Shown here piece by piece: positions 10,361-22,244 of a stretch of DNA of 64,000 nt (positions within the stretch are counted from its first letter, which is position 1; the number at the start of each line of letters is the position of its first letter). Under the pieces are notes generated by a model. It made no database searches. It saw nothing but the letters and a program-made list of their open reading frames with translations, and was not told where the DNA came from. Origin of the DNA: Hyperoodon ampullatus (Eukaryota; Chordata; Mammalia; Artiodactyla; Ziphiidae); assembly GCA_949752795.1 (NCBI GenBank), contig OX457075.1, forward strand, positions 4,464,001 to 4,528,000. The letters are read 5' to 3'. The translations under genes were made by a program, and so were the position numbers.

Positions 10361-12212
10361 TATATTTAAGAGGTTACAGCTAATAACATAATAATGATTG
10401 TTAATTAAATTATTCTTTCTAATAAATCCAAAGCTCTGGCCCGGCCTTCCAGAGGTTGCATGAAGTCTTGACGTTTGCTTGGGAAGGCCAGCACATTATT
10501 ATTTCAGTGCCGGTAAATGAGAAAAGGACACTTTAAATCATTTTCTTCATTTCATTTTCAGGAAAGAAATGAATTTCCTATTTTGACAAGATTTATTATC
10601 ACAGACTTAGTTATCTCCATGGGGGCAGTCTGCAACTTTGAAATGGACTTTATTAAAGCCCTGCATGGCAATTATAGCTGTATATCAAAAGGGGAACATA
10701 AAAGTGGTTCCTGAACTTTCTGAGAATGCCATCCCTGTTAGGGCCCGGGCTGATAAACCTGGGGTGTGGAATATCACAGACAATGGAACACATGTTGTTA
10801 TGGGCAGACCAGACTCCTCCAGGGAGACTCTGTACATCTTAGGAGTGTAAGCATAGCACATCCTCCAAGAAAGGAGAACTTGCATTATGAACCCTCAAAG
10901 GTAAAACAAAGAAGATTGAATGGGCAGCCAATTTTGAACAAAAAACCCTTTCTTTTCTCCTTTGCTTCCCGTGCGACTGGATGCTTCCCCTCGAAGAAAA
11001 ATGTTCTGTGTTTTTGCTAAGGTGATAATACTTTTTCAGTGTCAGTTAATACATTTTTTATCCATTTCAGAGCACTGTCGCCAAAGATAGCTACAAACAA
11101 CCTTTGCTTATCCAAGGAGGGCCTGTCTTTATTGAGAGGCTACGTGTCCTACGGGCATTGTCTCGCTGGATCCGGCAACAGCCGGTGACCGCAGAGCCGG
11201 GGCCTGGCTCCAAAGCTTGTTCACAGGCCTCTGCACTAGGCTGCCTTCTTCCGTCTTTGTTACATCCTCAGGGTGCTCAAGGCTATGTGGGTCCTGGGAG
11301 GGGAGTCAGACTGAAGGTATCTTTCCTACCTTCTCGTGCAGGACTTGCAATTAGTGGGAAAGCTGCCAGAGCGGGAAGTAACCTGAGGCAGAGAATGGAG
11401 GCAGGTGGTCTGGGCTCAGGGCAGAAGTGCTAGTGTCCAGATTCCAGGCGGAGCGTGGTGTCTGTCCATGGGCTCCTCTGAGCGTCTCTGGAGCGGCCCG
11501 CGTGACGGTGAAGGCCCTGTTCAGGCCTTGGGTTAAGACAAGAGGCCAGATGACAAGTGACTCCTCTAGGGCTCACCTGCTCTGGTTCTGTCTCGTCCGC
11601 CTCAGGAAAGGGTCATTTCCCCCTTTACTTTCTGTTCTGGAGATTTCTCTTCCTACCACAGAGTTGGCATCTTCTCCATACGATCATTTAATAACCTGCT
11701 TCTACACGGAGTTACAGAGTGATAACGTGTCTGCCGTGTTCATCTATTTTTCCTTACTTTCTGGGACTTCTGCTTTTTTGTGTGCATGCATAGAGGGCCT
11801 CTGAGGTCCTGGGCCTGCATGAGAAACACTTACCAGGAGCCCGACTTGGATGGGTGGGAACAGAAAGGAGCACGGCCCGGCTGTTGCCCAGATCTCTCAC
11901 GTCCCTCCCTTGAATTTCCGTGGTTTCTTTTCCTGCCCCTAAGAGGTCAGGCGGGCTAAGTGATGCCCACGAAGAGGAGTGCAGTCAGGGAGAAAACAGG
12001 CTTGGGAGCTTAAAAGGCACAGACTAGCATTAAAGCAGAATTGGGAGTGTCAGGATGGAGTCAGATGAAGCATCACAGGAGAGGAAGGGAGGTGCTTAAT
12101 TACGGACTGGCCAGAGCCATGACTCCTAAACGCAATTCTGAGGTGGGAAGGATGGCCCCAAACACTCACAGTGAGACCCACAGGGAAAGGGGGAGGGGAG
12201 AATGGTCCCAGA
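10361..12212. other. Intronic DNA, nothing firm recognised
   Basis: An AT-rich portion (10370-10640) precedes unique-looking sequence. A pyrimidine tract ending TTTCATTTTCAG before 10561 and another ending TCCATTTCAG before 11071 resemble splice acceptors. Neither is followed by a recognisable exon with a donor. Confidence 0.45.
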
Positions 12213-12340
12213 GGCCCCTCAACTTTGCTGATGTCAGAACCACCTTGGGGAAGGGGCTGATTACATGCAGACCTGCCGCACCGCCCACCTGCAGAATCAG
12301 ATGCTGGGCACTGTGGAGCCAGGTACCCACATGTCCAGCA
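12213..12340 (+). mobile_element. MER5-like hAT-Charlie fragment
   Basis: GATGTCAGAACCACCTTGGG, then CAGAATCAGATGCTGGGC and AGCAAGGTCCCCTTGGG recall the MER5A consensus. The copy is quite diverged, so the call is tentative. Confidence 0.4.
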
Positions 12341-12539
12341 AGGTCCCCTTGGGCGAAGCTCACATAGAGCAAAGTGGAGCCTCTGTTCTAGCAGATGGAC
12401 AGGAACCAGTTGATGGGTGATGGTAAAACTAAGGGAGAATCAAGCCAGGAGATGGAGGAAAGAGGGGAGATGGTAGGGGATTTGTATTTACTTATTATTT
12501 ATTCTGTATCCAGTTTCCCAAAGGAAGTGGGCAAGGCAA

Positions 12540-13060
12540 GAGTTGACTTGAGCACCGTGGCCAGTCCTGTGGGAGAGGTGAGCCTGGCCAGGACCAGGGC
12601 CTGGGCCAGCTTCCCGGGGGGAGAGGCTGGGTCTTCATGGACGGTTGGGGTCAGCCTGGTGAATGGGGGCAGGACATTCAGCTGAGGCGGTGGCATGGGT
12701 GAAACGTGAGTGAGTGGGGTCTGGAGGGGGAGGTGATCCAGGACCTGTGGGCCCAATAGTAGGGGCCAAAAGGGCGGGGTGGGGAGGGCAGGGTGCACTG
12801 GAGCGGAAGCTGAGACGGGGCCAGCCTGGGTCCAGAGCACAGAGGAAGCCTGAGGCACTCCAGGCAGAAGTCTGAAAGGCTACTGCGCCTTCAGTGCAGA
12901 AATGGGACGGTGCGGCTTCATGATAAGCAGGGCATCTAGAACGCAGAGGAGTGGTCCAGCGGAGGGACAGCGTGGCTTGTGCTAGGGTGGCCAGTGGGGA
13001 TGGAGCATGTGACAGACTGGAGACATTTGGGCGGTAGAGAAAGTTGGTCTTTGTGAGTAA
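12540..13060 (-). mobile_element. L2 LINE, antisense, diverged
   Basis: CACTCCAGGCAGAAG, TAGAACGCAGAGGAGTGG and GGGATGGAGCATGTGACAGA are in the order found in antisense L2 copies. It is strongly diverged and its left border is unclear. Confidence 0.4.
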
Positions 13061-13586
13061 CAAAGTGGGTGTGAGTAAGTAATCAGTGATGCTGCTGTGG
13101 GTTTCTTCTTGACATATGTTAACATATCTGTGCACATGTGCGTGTGTGTGCACGCGTGTGTGTGTGAATTAAATGTCAGCAGGGCCTCATATCTGACTTG
13201 GTGTTGGGGTAGTTAGTTGGTGGTGCCTTTCGTTGAGCTGGGAACAGGTTAGGAGGAAAGTGACAAGTCCTTTTTATGGAATATGCTGTTAGGTAGCTTC
13301 CTGGGGCTCTCATTTGGTGGCGGGAGAGCTCATAGAAAGTGTCCTTCAAAGTGTGGGAAGCTGTGAGGCTCCATGGAAAGGAGAGGCCATCCGTCCAAGT
13401 CCGAGCTCACCAGCGAGGCCCTGGTGTGCAGGTCTTCTGAGCGGTTGCCTTAAATAGGACGTGTGCACGTGACAAAGCCTGCGAGGCCTGGCGGCAGCTG
13501 AGGCACATGACTGGTGGATACTGACGACAGCAGGGAAAGCAAGGCCCGGGGGCCACACGTGGGCTGCAGGAAGGCAGGACTCTCGA
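13061..13586. other. Intronic DNA with short TG-rich patch
   Basis: A TG/CG-rich imperfect microsatellite lies at about 13132-13165. I recognise nothing in the rest. Confidence 0.5.
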
Positions 13587-13672
13587 TCTTAGTTCCCCAG
13601 CCGGGGGTGGAACCCGGGCCCTCGGCAGGGAGAGCGCTGAGTCCTGACCACTGGGCCACCAGGAACTTCCCT
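13587..13672 (-). mobile_element. tRNA-Glu-type SINE head fragment, antisense
   Basis: CCGGGGGTGGAACCCGGGCC, CTCGGCAGGGAGAGCGC and GACCACTGGGCCACCAGGAA read as the reverse complement of a tRNA-derived head of the CHR/Bov-tA kind. The 3' body is missing. Confidence 0.6.
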
Positions 13673-13759
13673 CGCCACTCTTAAACATGTGACTTTGGTG
13701 CCATCACCCAAATGGTGAAATGCTATGCATTCACTCAAAATGATGCTTAAAAGAATAGG

Positions 13760-13976
13760 GTTTTTTTAAATTTTTTTTTTTTTTGCGGTACGCGGGCCTC
13801 TCACTGTTGTGGCCTCTCCCGCCGCGGAGCACAGGCTCCGGATGCGCAGGCTCAGCGGCCATGGCTCACGGGCCCAGCCGCTCCGCGGCATGTGGGATCT
13901 TCCCGGACCGGGGCACGAACCCGTGTCCCCTGCATTGGCAGGCGGACTCTCAACCACTGCGCCACCAGGGAAGCCC
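13760..13976 (-). mobile_element. CHR SINE, short form, antisense
   Basis: A T-rich tail is followed by GCGGTACGCGGGCCTCTCAC, the CGGAGCACAGGCTCCGGA palindromic region and GGCACGAACCCGTGTCC. The element ends CCACCAGGGAAGCCC, making it complete. It is flanked by an 11-bp target duplication, AAAAGAATAGG (13749-13759 and 13977-13987). Confidence 0.95.
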
Positions 13977-14329
13977 AAAAGAATAGGTTTTTAAGAATAC
14001 GCTTCTAATAAAAAAGTAGGAATATGCTTCAGCTGTAATGTCATTAAAAAATGTAATGTGATGTAATTGAAAGGAAAGACGGAGGCTGCCTTGCTTGCCA
14101 AGGAGGGGTGCCAGGCCTTCTCTGCCTGTGTGTCTCCTGCAGACACAAGCTGGGATGGACGGATGACCTCACATCCCAGGAGAGAATTCCAAGGTGATGT
14201 GGACTAGAGCCCAGTAGGTAACGGAATGTTCTGACTCCAAGTGGAGCTGGAGGGCAGTCCTGAGAGTCTGAGCATCTGGGTCTTGGCCTGGGAAGCCACC
14301 CATTGTAAACCAGCTTGAAAAATGTGTGT

Positions 14330-14640
14330 GTGCTGGGTGGAATACTCCACAGCCAGAGTGACCTTCCAAAAATGCAAATCAGATCCTGACACTCCTGCCT
14401 TTTGAATCCTTCGGTGGCTTCCCAATGGCCCTTAGAATAAAGTCCTGGTGGGTTACTCCAGCTTCCGAGGCCCCCCGGGTAGCCCGTAGCTGCCGTTCCT
14501 GAATCATCTTTCTTTCCTGCAGGCTGCACTCAGCTGTCCTCCGAACTTCTTCTAGGACGTAGGATATACGCGCGTTCTCTGCCTTCAGATCTTCTGTCGG
14601 CTGAATCTTTGGCCTCAAACACTAACGCCAGCTCCTCTGT
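14330..14640 (+). mobile_element. L2 LINE 3' UTR, sense
   Basis: CAGAGTGACCTTCCAAAAAT, GCAAATCAGATCCTGACACT, GGTGGCTTCCCAATGGCCC and TTAGAATAAAGTCCTGG are hallmark consecutive L2 3' UTR segments. Confidence 0.75.
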
Positions 14641-14794
14641 CAGAATTCAGTTTAAACCTTGCCTCCCAGATGCTAGATGAGGTTAGGCTACGCCGCCCCG
14701 TAAGGCAACCAGGAGATTGCATGGACGTCTGTATGTGCCAGGAGGGCGTCTTTGATCGAGATGTCGGAGCAGCGGAGAAGAGATGCCGGCAGTG

Positions 14795-15000
14795 GCTTTA
14801 GATGGAGTCAGATGGTCCAGGGCTGGTGCCCTGGATGTTTGCTAACTGGGTGACTCTGGACAGGGTGCTCAGTTTTCCTCTCTGAGTCTTGGTTTTGCCA
14901 GTTGTAGGGCGGAGGGAATAATATCTACTGGACAACCCTGCAGGGTTGGTGGAAGGATGGTAAAGCACCTGGCATACAGTAAGCACTCAATACATGCCAG
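14795..15000 (+). mobile_element. MIR SINE, sense
   Basis: GGAGTCAGATGGTCCAGGGC and TGCTAACTGGGTGACTCTGG are followed by a terminal AAAGCACCTGGCATACAGTA and AGCACTCAATACATG. The copy is MIR-like over most of its length. Confidence 0.7.
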
Positions 15001-15884
15001 GTCCGATTCCGATGGCGCCTTAGTTCCCACTCATACCCATCCCAGCCCACACCCCCGCCCTCAGTGGGAGCAATCAATGAAATCCAAGGTGTGACCCTTG
15101 GCAGGCTGTGAGTTCCTTTCCAGAGACGGCCATCAAGGATTCATCCCAAGGCTGGTAGTGCTCATCTAGCATCACTGCCAATTTCTTAAGTGAATTAGGG
15201 AAAACTGGAGAAATGTGATCTCAAGTGCCAGTGAAAGTGAAGAATCGGGGAAACAGCCCAAGTCAGAAAAATGTCCAAGTCTGAAATGTCGGTGGAGTTG
15301 TATTGAATCTCTGGAGATGTTACATTCTCCTGTGGCATGGAGGTTTGGCAGATTCATTTTAATGCCCTTGGAAAGAGCTGCTTTGGCCTCTGCCAACTGG
15401 GAAGCGGGAAGCCTGGCGTGCTGATCCCAGGTTAACGTGGTGCGCCCGGTGCTCGGGACCCAGTGCCTCTGTAGACGTGGAGTAGCGTCCTGGGAGCCAC
15501 GATGCTGCAGCTGGGCCTCGCTTTCTGCTGCAGGTGGAGCAAACCGCAGTCCGACAGTTGGTCTTTCTTTTAACGCTGCCTTCTGGCTTCTCGCGTGTGT
15601 CATAGCACGTGGGCCTCCTTCTTGAGCAGATATGCACCTGAAGGACATCTGGGCTACAAGCCGCATGGTTGACTCTTGGCACTTTAACCCACTTGTCAGT
15701 GTTGCCACCCACGCAACAGGACCTAGAAGAGGCAGGTGGAAAGAGCATCCTTCGTGATTCGGTACCGAGGTAAGCGCTACAGCGTCGTAGATCCTTCAGG
15801 AAGAGCATGTAGGGTCCTTCGCGTGCGCTCGGCTTCTTCCGCTCGGCTTGCACCTCCACCGCTCCTGCCAGAGCCTCCCCTGGC
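15001..15884. other. Intronic DNA, nothing recognised
   Basis: There are no repeats or exons that I can support. Two overlapping antisense frames of about 180 codons lack domain signals. Confidence 0.45.
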
Positions 15885-16370
15885 CGCTCTTGCGATACAG
15901 CCTTCATCCTGCTGCAACCTCCATGGTGCCACTGCCCTGCATGAGACCGTCCACTTCCCTCCCATCACCTTTAGGATAAAGTCAGACTCTTTCCCGTGGC
16001 TTCCGAGGCCGTGGACGCCCTGCCTACCCCTGGGGGCTTACCCCATCCCCCCACCGTGCCCCCCGGGTTTGTGGTGCCGTCCCGCCACCCCCCCTCCCAC
16101 CCCGCGCCCAGCTTTGCCTCCTCCAGGAAGCTCTCCCGAGTCTGGGTCAGAGATGCCATAGAAGGGAGGTCGGTGAGGCCGTATCCAGGACCCCTTCCCA
16201 CTCGGCCGTCTTTCACAGATAACGGTGCTTTCAACCAAGTCCAAGGACAACACAGGAGTATGGGCCCGTTACCTTGCATTTCTCAGCTAATGACGCCCGT
16301 GCGTGATGTGGATTGTACGGACCTCCCCTTCCTCTCCTGTCACCCCCAGATGTGCGAGCATTAGCTACGC
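15885..16370 (+). mobile_element. L2 LINE 3' UTR, sense, diverged
   Basis: CATCACCTTTAGGATAAAGT, CAGACTCTTTCCCGTGGCTT and CCTCCAGGAAGCTCTCCC correspond to successive L2 3' UTR blocks. Divergence is high after 16150. Confidence 0.55.
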
Positions 16371-16389
16371 ATGGTTGTGGATGAAAAGC

Positions 16390-16550
16390 TCAGGCCGTGG
16401 AGTCAGGAGAGGTGGGCATGCGTTCTGGTTCTTTCACTCTCTTGCGTAGCTTTGGACACTTCTCCGAGCCACGGTTTCCATGCCTCTAAAACAAGGGGAT
16501 TGGTTTAGCGAGCTTCTAAGTCTCTTCTGGGGGTGCTGGTAATTCCGTGA
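16390..16550 (+). mobile_element. MIR SINE, sense
   Basis: GCCGTGGAGTCAGGAGAGGT, TTTGGACACTTCTCCGAGCC and ATGCCTCTAAAACAAGGGGA keep the MIR order. The copy is moderately diverged. Confidence 0.6.
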
Positions 16551-18074
16551 ATATGTGAATTTCCAAGGCCAGAGCAGAATGGTTCCCAGAGGCCAGCTAG
16601 CTTGCCCTGGCCTAAGGTGTGCTGGGTGGGACATCTGGATGGAGGAGACTGTCAGGTGTCGAGGTCCAGCTCTGATGGATACCAGACCCCAGGGCATAGG
16701 GATGTTGGCAAATGTGAAAGACCGCATAGCCCGGGGTGCTGGTTCAGCGCGTGGACACTCACCCCACCCGATGTGTCATTTCCATGAGGCTGGCGCTGTC
16801 ATGGGCAGGCCAAGGAGAGGAGGGCATGCTGCAAAGGGCCAGGGTCACACAGGCTTCTGGAAGGCGGCCGTGCCCAAGGTTAACAGATCTGGTCCCCTGG
16901 GTGCGTGGCCTTGGAGAGCCCGTGTAAACAGGCAGCCCCGTGACTCTTCAGACTTCTTGCTGCAGCCAGTTTGGTGCCACCTCCTACATTTGTCACAAAG
17001 AGCAGCGTCTGGGTGGGCAGAGGGCACCTGCACAGGTGAATGGAGAATGCAAGACGCAGGCACCTTCTATTTTCAGTGCACGGCGACTGGGTCTGTCACC
17101 TGCTTTCAAGGTCATGAGCAAAGCCAGCGTTGTCCATGAGTTTGGAGGAGCCCAGGAGGCCCTGACTCTGATGGGGGAGGGGGCTCGAGCGGCCCCTGCT
17201 GCTTGCATTTTCCTGGAAAGCAGACTCAGAAAACCCACAGCCCAAAGAACAGGGGACGCACTGCGGGGTACGCCATGCGGTTTGTCAGACAGCCCTGGCT
17301 TTTCAGAGACACTGCTTTTAGAGAGGAATCGTGTAATCTTGGAAAATCCCTGCTTTGTCACTCACTGAGATTCCAAGGGGCCAGTATTTTCAGGAGAGGA
17401 CAGTCCCACAATTTAGCCCCAACTGAAGCTCTTTTTTGATTTCAGTCTCTGCCCCTGTCGTCCTTTCCTTCTCCTGGGAATACAGTGCCCCAGGGGTCTG
17501 AAAACCAGTCCAGTTTTCTCCAGGGGCTGCTCAGCTGGGGCTGGGAGGGGAAGGAGAGACATCCCAGGAAGGGGATCTCCGCGTCCGGAACCTTCTCCAG
17601 TGGTTGCATCTCCTGGGAGATGAGCGCCCGGGTCTCAGGCCTCAAAGAGCCCCGTGGACGGTGGCCATCGTCGCACAGAGCTGGACGGGTGGCCAGCGCA
17701 GCCCGTGTGTTACTTTGCTCTGCTCAGCGGCCCTGCAGAGAGGCGGGTACCAGGTCCATCTCACGGGGGAGGACAGCAAGACTGGGAAGACTAAGTGTGG
17801 TTCACACCATCGGGGCGTGCCCGTCCTGTGGCTGCAACCTTGGGCTGTCTGTCTCTGAAGTCCTGGATTTTTGTAACAAGCAGGCAGTAGCAGATGCAGG
17901 GTGTTGTGGATTGAAATTCATGTCGTTTTCTGTTTTCTGCATCCATCAGCTGCCACCGCAGGAACACGGTGAGGCCCGGCCATTGGTGGCCAGTGTTCTT
18001 TCCATGAAGGACAGAAGGGACAGGAGGGCACCCCCTGAGGGGCACATGAGTCACCTGAGCCCACTCAACCCGAG
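16551..18074. other. Intronic DNA, nothing firm recognised
   Basis: This is GC-moderate unique sequence. A faint antisense MIR-like trace lies near 16780-16860. Several 120-240 codon frames lack family resemblance. Confidence 0.45.
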
Positions 18075-18200
18075 GGGCTGGCTGAATGGCCCATTTTACA
18101 GGACACTGGAGGGCTCAGGAAGGTTACGTAACCGGCCCAAGGTCACACACCTGATCAGAGCCAGGGCTGGGTTTCACACCAGCTGCCTGACGTGAAAACC
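18075..18200 (-). mobile_element. MIR SINE, antisense
   Basis: GGCCCATTTTACAGGACACT, GGCCCAAGGTCACACACCTG and AGAGCCAGGGCTGGGTTTCA are the reverse complement of the MIR body. Confidence 0.7.
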
Positions 18201-18539
18201 TTCACCTAACTGCCTCTAGGGCTGTGCTGAGGATTAGACAGGACGAAGTATATTCCTAAGGGCAGAAAGATGAGAGGCCAAAAATGGAGAACATTTTACA
18301 AGCACTTGACACAGAGCCTAGAGACAGATGAGAACTCCGCAGGTCAGTTCCTTGACTCTACAGGATGAAACACATGCCACCTTGTGTGGGCCTCCAGACC
18401 ACTTGGGAAGAGAAGGCATACATTCCCCCAGAAGAGCCGAGATAGACAGAGACTTGGAGATGGATACAGACAGATACAAGGCAGTACCTGACCCATTTTT
18501 TTGTAATGGGAGCTCTGGGAGCTAAGGAAGCTGGTCCTG

Positions 18540-18625
18540 ACTGTGCCTCTCAGGAAGAGGCTGTGTGACCTTGGGCACATCACTTCACGTCTCTGGGCCT
18601 CTGTTTTCTCACCTGTGGCACAGAG
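18540..18625 (+). mobile_element. MIR SINE fragment, sense
   Basis: GCTGTGTGACCTTGGGCACA followed by CTCTGGGCCTCTGTTTTCTC and ACCTGTGGCA is the central MIR core. Confidence 0.65.
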
Positions 18626-18654
18626 GGCCTGGAGTAGGCAAGCGGACGTAGCAT

Positions 18655-18790
18655 CTCACACCCCCGCCTCTTCGTGGGGAAACTGCAGTCCAGAGAAAGG
18701 CAATGACGTGTCCAGATCACATAGCTGTGCTTTGTGGCCAAGCAAATACTAGAGCCAGGCCTCCAGGCTCGGCTCCTGTGTGCTCTAGGG
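18655..18790 (-). mobile_element. MIR SINE, antisense
   Basis: GGGGAAACTGCAGTCCAGAG, AATGACGTGTCCAGATCACA and ATACTAGAGCCAGGCCTCC are the MIR core in reverse. It faces the preceding sense fragment, giving a head-to-head pair. Confidence 0.65.
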
Positions 18791-19224
18791 AGAAGCCTCA
18801 GCCCTTACAAGCTGTGATTCTTTGAGAACAACGTGGTAGGAGGAACTCAGACAAGGGATGAGGGACTCTGGTCCTTTGGTTCTGCGTGGAAACAGCCCCC
18901 CCAAGGTCAGGCTGCACATGGAAGAGCCTGCAGAGATGGGACGTTTCCCTCCGCACTGCAGGTGGAGGGGCTGGCTGCCTCATTCAGGGCCCACCCGACA
19001 CCCCTGGCAGGGAGGAGGCTGCCCGGGAGCTGGGTTTGGGCGCAGAAGCCCTAGCCCTCTCTGGGCCTGGTGGAAGGAAACGTGCCCTGGATAGATTGTT
19101 CCAGCAGGCCTTCATCCCACTGCCCTCCTTAGTGCTCTTCGGTGCCACGTGCAGCCCGGGGCGCATTCAGGGCCTGGTACGCTGCCAGCCACGGCCTGCT
19201 GTGGACACTGAGTTTGTTCCATGC

Positions 19225-19370
19225 ATCTGTGGCCTCAGGGGCACCTTCGTCAAGTACAACCTCCGCATTCTACACACGGGAACTGAGGCCTGGGTTGGGG
19301 TGGGGTCACCTCTCCCAGGAGCACGGCTGAGCGGGGCATGAACCTGGGCCTTCTGAGAACTGTTTGGAGG
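19225..19370 (-). mobile_element. MIR SINE, antisense
   Basis: ACACGGGAACTGAGGCCTGG, a GGTCACCTCTCCCAGGAGC stretch and GCATGAACCTGGGCCTTCTG resemble the reverse MIR core and head. Confidence 0.55.
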
Positions 19371-19404
19371 CAAGGTCTGGTTGCCCCTTGAGTTACCAAG
19401 CGTG

Positions 19405-19414
19405 TCTATCTATC

Positions 19415-19469
<55 letters not shown>
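19405..19469. repeat. (CTAT)n tetranucleotide microsatellite
   Basis: About 16 CTAT units occur with one short interruption near the left end. Such arrays are usually length-polymorphic. Confidence 0.95.
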
Positions 19470-19470
<1 letters not shown>

Positions 19471-19719
19471 AGTTACCTACTATTTTATTGTGCTCTTTCT
19501 TGGGTAAAGAGGGGATAAGAAAAGCTCCCTTGCAGGCACACTGTGTTCTTCATACTTGGTCTGAGCCCATCTTTCCAGCTTTAGCTTCTCCCCTGCCTTC
19601 CCACTCTTCATCTCTAAATACGTGCAGGGTTGTTGCCTACATGCTGCCGTACCCGCCCCCCCAGGCCTTATTCATACACATGATGCTGCACACAAAATTC
19701 GAAACCCTCCACCCCTTGG

Positions 19720-19870
19720 CCTCCCAATGAACTCCTATTCATCTTTCAAAGCCAGAAAAACTACCACCCCTTCCAGGAAGCCTTCCCTGACTACTAAGCA
19801 GAAATAATTGCCTCCTCTTTTATGTTCCATCGGCCCTGCTAATCTCACTATCACAGCAGTCATTGTTTTG
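19720..19870 (+). mobile_element. L2 LINE 3' UTR fragment, sense
   Basis: CTCCTATTCATCTTTCAAAG, CCCCTTCCAGGAAGCCTTCC and CTATCACAGCAGTCATTG are consecutive L2 segments. Confidence 0.7.
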
Positions 19871-20205
19871 TTTGTTTCAACCAGAGGTGAGAGAACTTTT
19901 AAAAGGCCGGATAGTAAATATTTTCTTAGTCTCTGTTGGATGTATTCAACTCTGCCATGCTGGCACAAAAGCGGCCATAGACAGTACACAAATGAATGAG
20001 CATGGCTGGGTTCCAATAAAACTTTATTTATGGACACTGAAATTTGGATTTCAGCTCATTTTCACGTGTTACGAAATGTTATTCTTTTTTCTACCATTTA
20101 AAAATGTGAAAGCCATTCTTAGATTGTGGGCTGTACAAGAACTGCCAACAGGCTGGATCTGGCCCTTAGGTAACAGCTTGCCAAGCCCCAGGTTAAATGC
20201 TGTTT
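19871..20205. mobile_element. hAT-Charlie-type DNA transposon copy
   Basis: GGCCGGATAGTAAATATTTT, CGGCCATAGACAGTACACAA, TTCCAATAAAACTTTATTTA and GGCTGGATCTGGCCC belong to a common non-autonomous hAT family. The same family recurs at 60363-60556. The exact subfamily name is uncertain. Confidence 0.65.
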
Positions 20206-20369
20206 CCTTGTTACACCTTGCATAGCGGCTGTGCCGTGGTCATCTCTGCGTCCCCAGAACCTGCTGGCTGAATGAATGAATCTGGTGATTTACATTCAAC
20301 ACATGTGCAGAGAGAGAATGATAATGATTAACTTCTTAAAGGATCCTTTGAGGGATGGAGGTGTGAGGG

Positions 20370-20420
20370 GCATTATTGCCCCCATTTCACAGACAGGAAA
20401 ACTGAGGCTGGAGGACTGGT
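20370..20420 (-). mobile_element. MIR SINE core fragment, antisense
   Basis: CCCATTTCACAGACAGGAAA and ACTGAGGCTGGAG are the reverse of the MIR core. Only about 50 bp is recognisable. Confidence 0.5.
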
Positions 20421-20809
20421 CCATGGAAGAGCCTCAGGGCCTCACCTCCAGCAGGGGTGCTGCTGCTCTGAGTGCTGAGTCCCCTCAGTCACTGGGCAAG
20501 CTTGGAGGAGCCGTGCCAGCAGGATGGCTGGGCTGTGGGGTGTGAGAGCAGCCGTCCAGGAGTGTGTCTTTCAGTTGTGAAAATAGAAACAATCTGGTGC
20601 CCGCCTTGGGGGAAGGCCTGTGTCACAGCGCCTAGGTTTCCTTCCCCCGCCTCTGATAAGAGACAGCAGTGTCTGTTCTGCTGAGGGGGAGTTGTCACAC
20701 ATAGCTAAAATTAGATGTTTTGTTGGAATTATGCTGATTTGACTTAATTGCTGGGGGATGTCAGTGTTCCTCAGAAATCCAAGCGCTCCGCCCGTCTGGG
20801 TGAATAATA

Positions 20810-20975
20810 GTAATCCCTTCTGTTTGTGTAGCGCTTGCCACCCTGGCCCTTCCACCTTCATTATCTGATCTGATCTCTCACAGCAAACTCGGCCCAGAGG
20901 ACCCCATCCCCAGGGGACTGGGGGAGGGGGTTAGTTACCAGGTCACATAGGTCTGAGTCCTCGGTGGCTTCTGTC
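20810..20975 (-). mobile_element. MIR-family SINE, antisense, diverged
   Basis: TTGTGTAGCGCTTGCCACCC, CATTATCTGATCTGATCTCT and CAGGTCACATAGGTCTGAGT follow the antisense MIR order. Confidence 0.5.
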
Positions 20976-21954
20976 TCACTAGTGCTGGAGTTTGAAAACT
21001 TTGTGCCTCATTTTTTGAGCTGTGAGCAAGGCTGGGAACCCCGGAAATTGCAGGGGGCCCTGCCCTTTGATAAGTCCTGTGCTTGCTTTCATGCTCTGCT
21101 ATGGTTATTCTGAATTATTCCTCATTTTTTAACACTGCATTTTCATTTTGCACTGGGCCACGCAAAGTATGCAGCCGGCCCTGGCCATGAGATTGTCTTC
21201 GTGGGCCACGGCACTTGTATATTTCTCTCTGGTTAACCTTGGGTGTGATCTGACCTTGGCCGTGGCAGCTGGGATGTTCAGAGGAGCGTCTTTTTATAAA
21301 CAAGCTCCCCGACCCTGTGGCTCAAGGTGAGATTCCTGCGTGGCTTCTGGTGAGAAGGCCAGCCGGTCAGCCCCCAGCTCCTCCCCCTTCCACCTTCTTT
21401 GCCCTGGACCGCGGGGCACGTGTGTGTCCCCATGTGTGCAGGGGACGATTCTCCCATTCCCCCGTCAGAGGTGAAGTTGAAGATGCAAAGAAGTGCCCTC
21501 CGCTGCCTATGACTGTGGCACCAGGCTGGGTGCACAATGAATCTTTGGGTGCTGTCTTCCCAGCGGGCTCGACTATTCAGAGCCATCCCTGCTCTCCGGG
21601 TCTGGTGCAGATGAAGCTCTCTATTAGTTTTTGTCACTGTTGCAGATGGCATTTGGGATGATTTCATAGGTCTCAGAATGGGCTTGAGGGGAGTGGGTGC
21701 CTGGACCTGCCACCTTCTAGAATATCGGTGCCTGTGCTTCTAGTGGACTATGTTCTGCCAAGAGTGACCACAGCCGCAGGTCGCTGACCCTGGCTGGGTA
21801 CCAGGTGTGACAGCCAAGCCCCAGCCTCTCCCTCACACGCTGGCCTGCGATCTGCTCCCCAGGAGCACCTGCCCTGCCGTGCCTCGCCCTGCCCTGGGCC
21901 CTGGCACTTGACATTGTCTGTGTCACTGTCCTCCCGGAGCTCCCTGGCTCCTTT
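20976..21954. other. Intronic DNA, nothing recognised
   Basis: This is unique-looking sequence with no repeat, exon or RNA gene that I can support. Confidence 0.45.
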
Positions 21955-22235
21955 TTGTGTGTCTGAGCACAAATGTCACTTCCTTAGAAAAGACTGCTCT
22001 GAAGTCCCAACTCAACCCCCCACCGACCGTCCATCTCCCATCACATCATTCTGTTTAATTTTCTTCATTATCTGGAATCATCCTGTCTCTGGTTTTTTAT
22101 CTGCCTCCCCTCCCTGCATTAAAAAATACATTCTCTGAGACCAGGGACCTTGTCTGTCTCATTCACTACTCTATTTCCAGAGTCTAGAAGAGTGTGTGGC
22201 ACACAGTAGGTGCTTAATAAGTATTTATTGAACGA
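21955..22235 (+). mobile_element. L2 LINE 3' end, sense
   Basis: CACAAATGTCACTTCCTTAG, GAGACCAGGGACCTTGTCTG, GTGTGTGGCACACAGTAGGT and GCTTAATAAGTATTTATTGA give a well-preserved L2 terminus. Confidence 0.8.
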
Positions 22236-22244
22236 AGTGATGCA

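Noticed and set aside
10517..10720. Possible cryptic exon after a splice-acceptor-like tract (ends TTTCATTTTCAG at 10560)
   Set aside because: The following frame has no recognisable domain and no convincing donor. Acceptor-like tracts are common in AT-rich introns.
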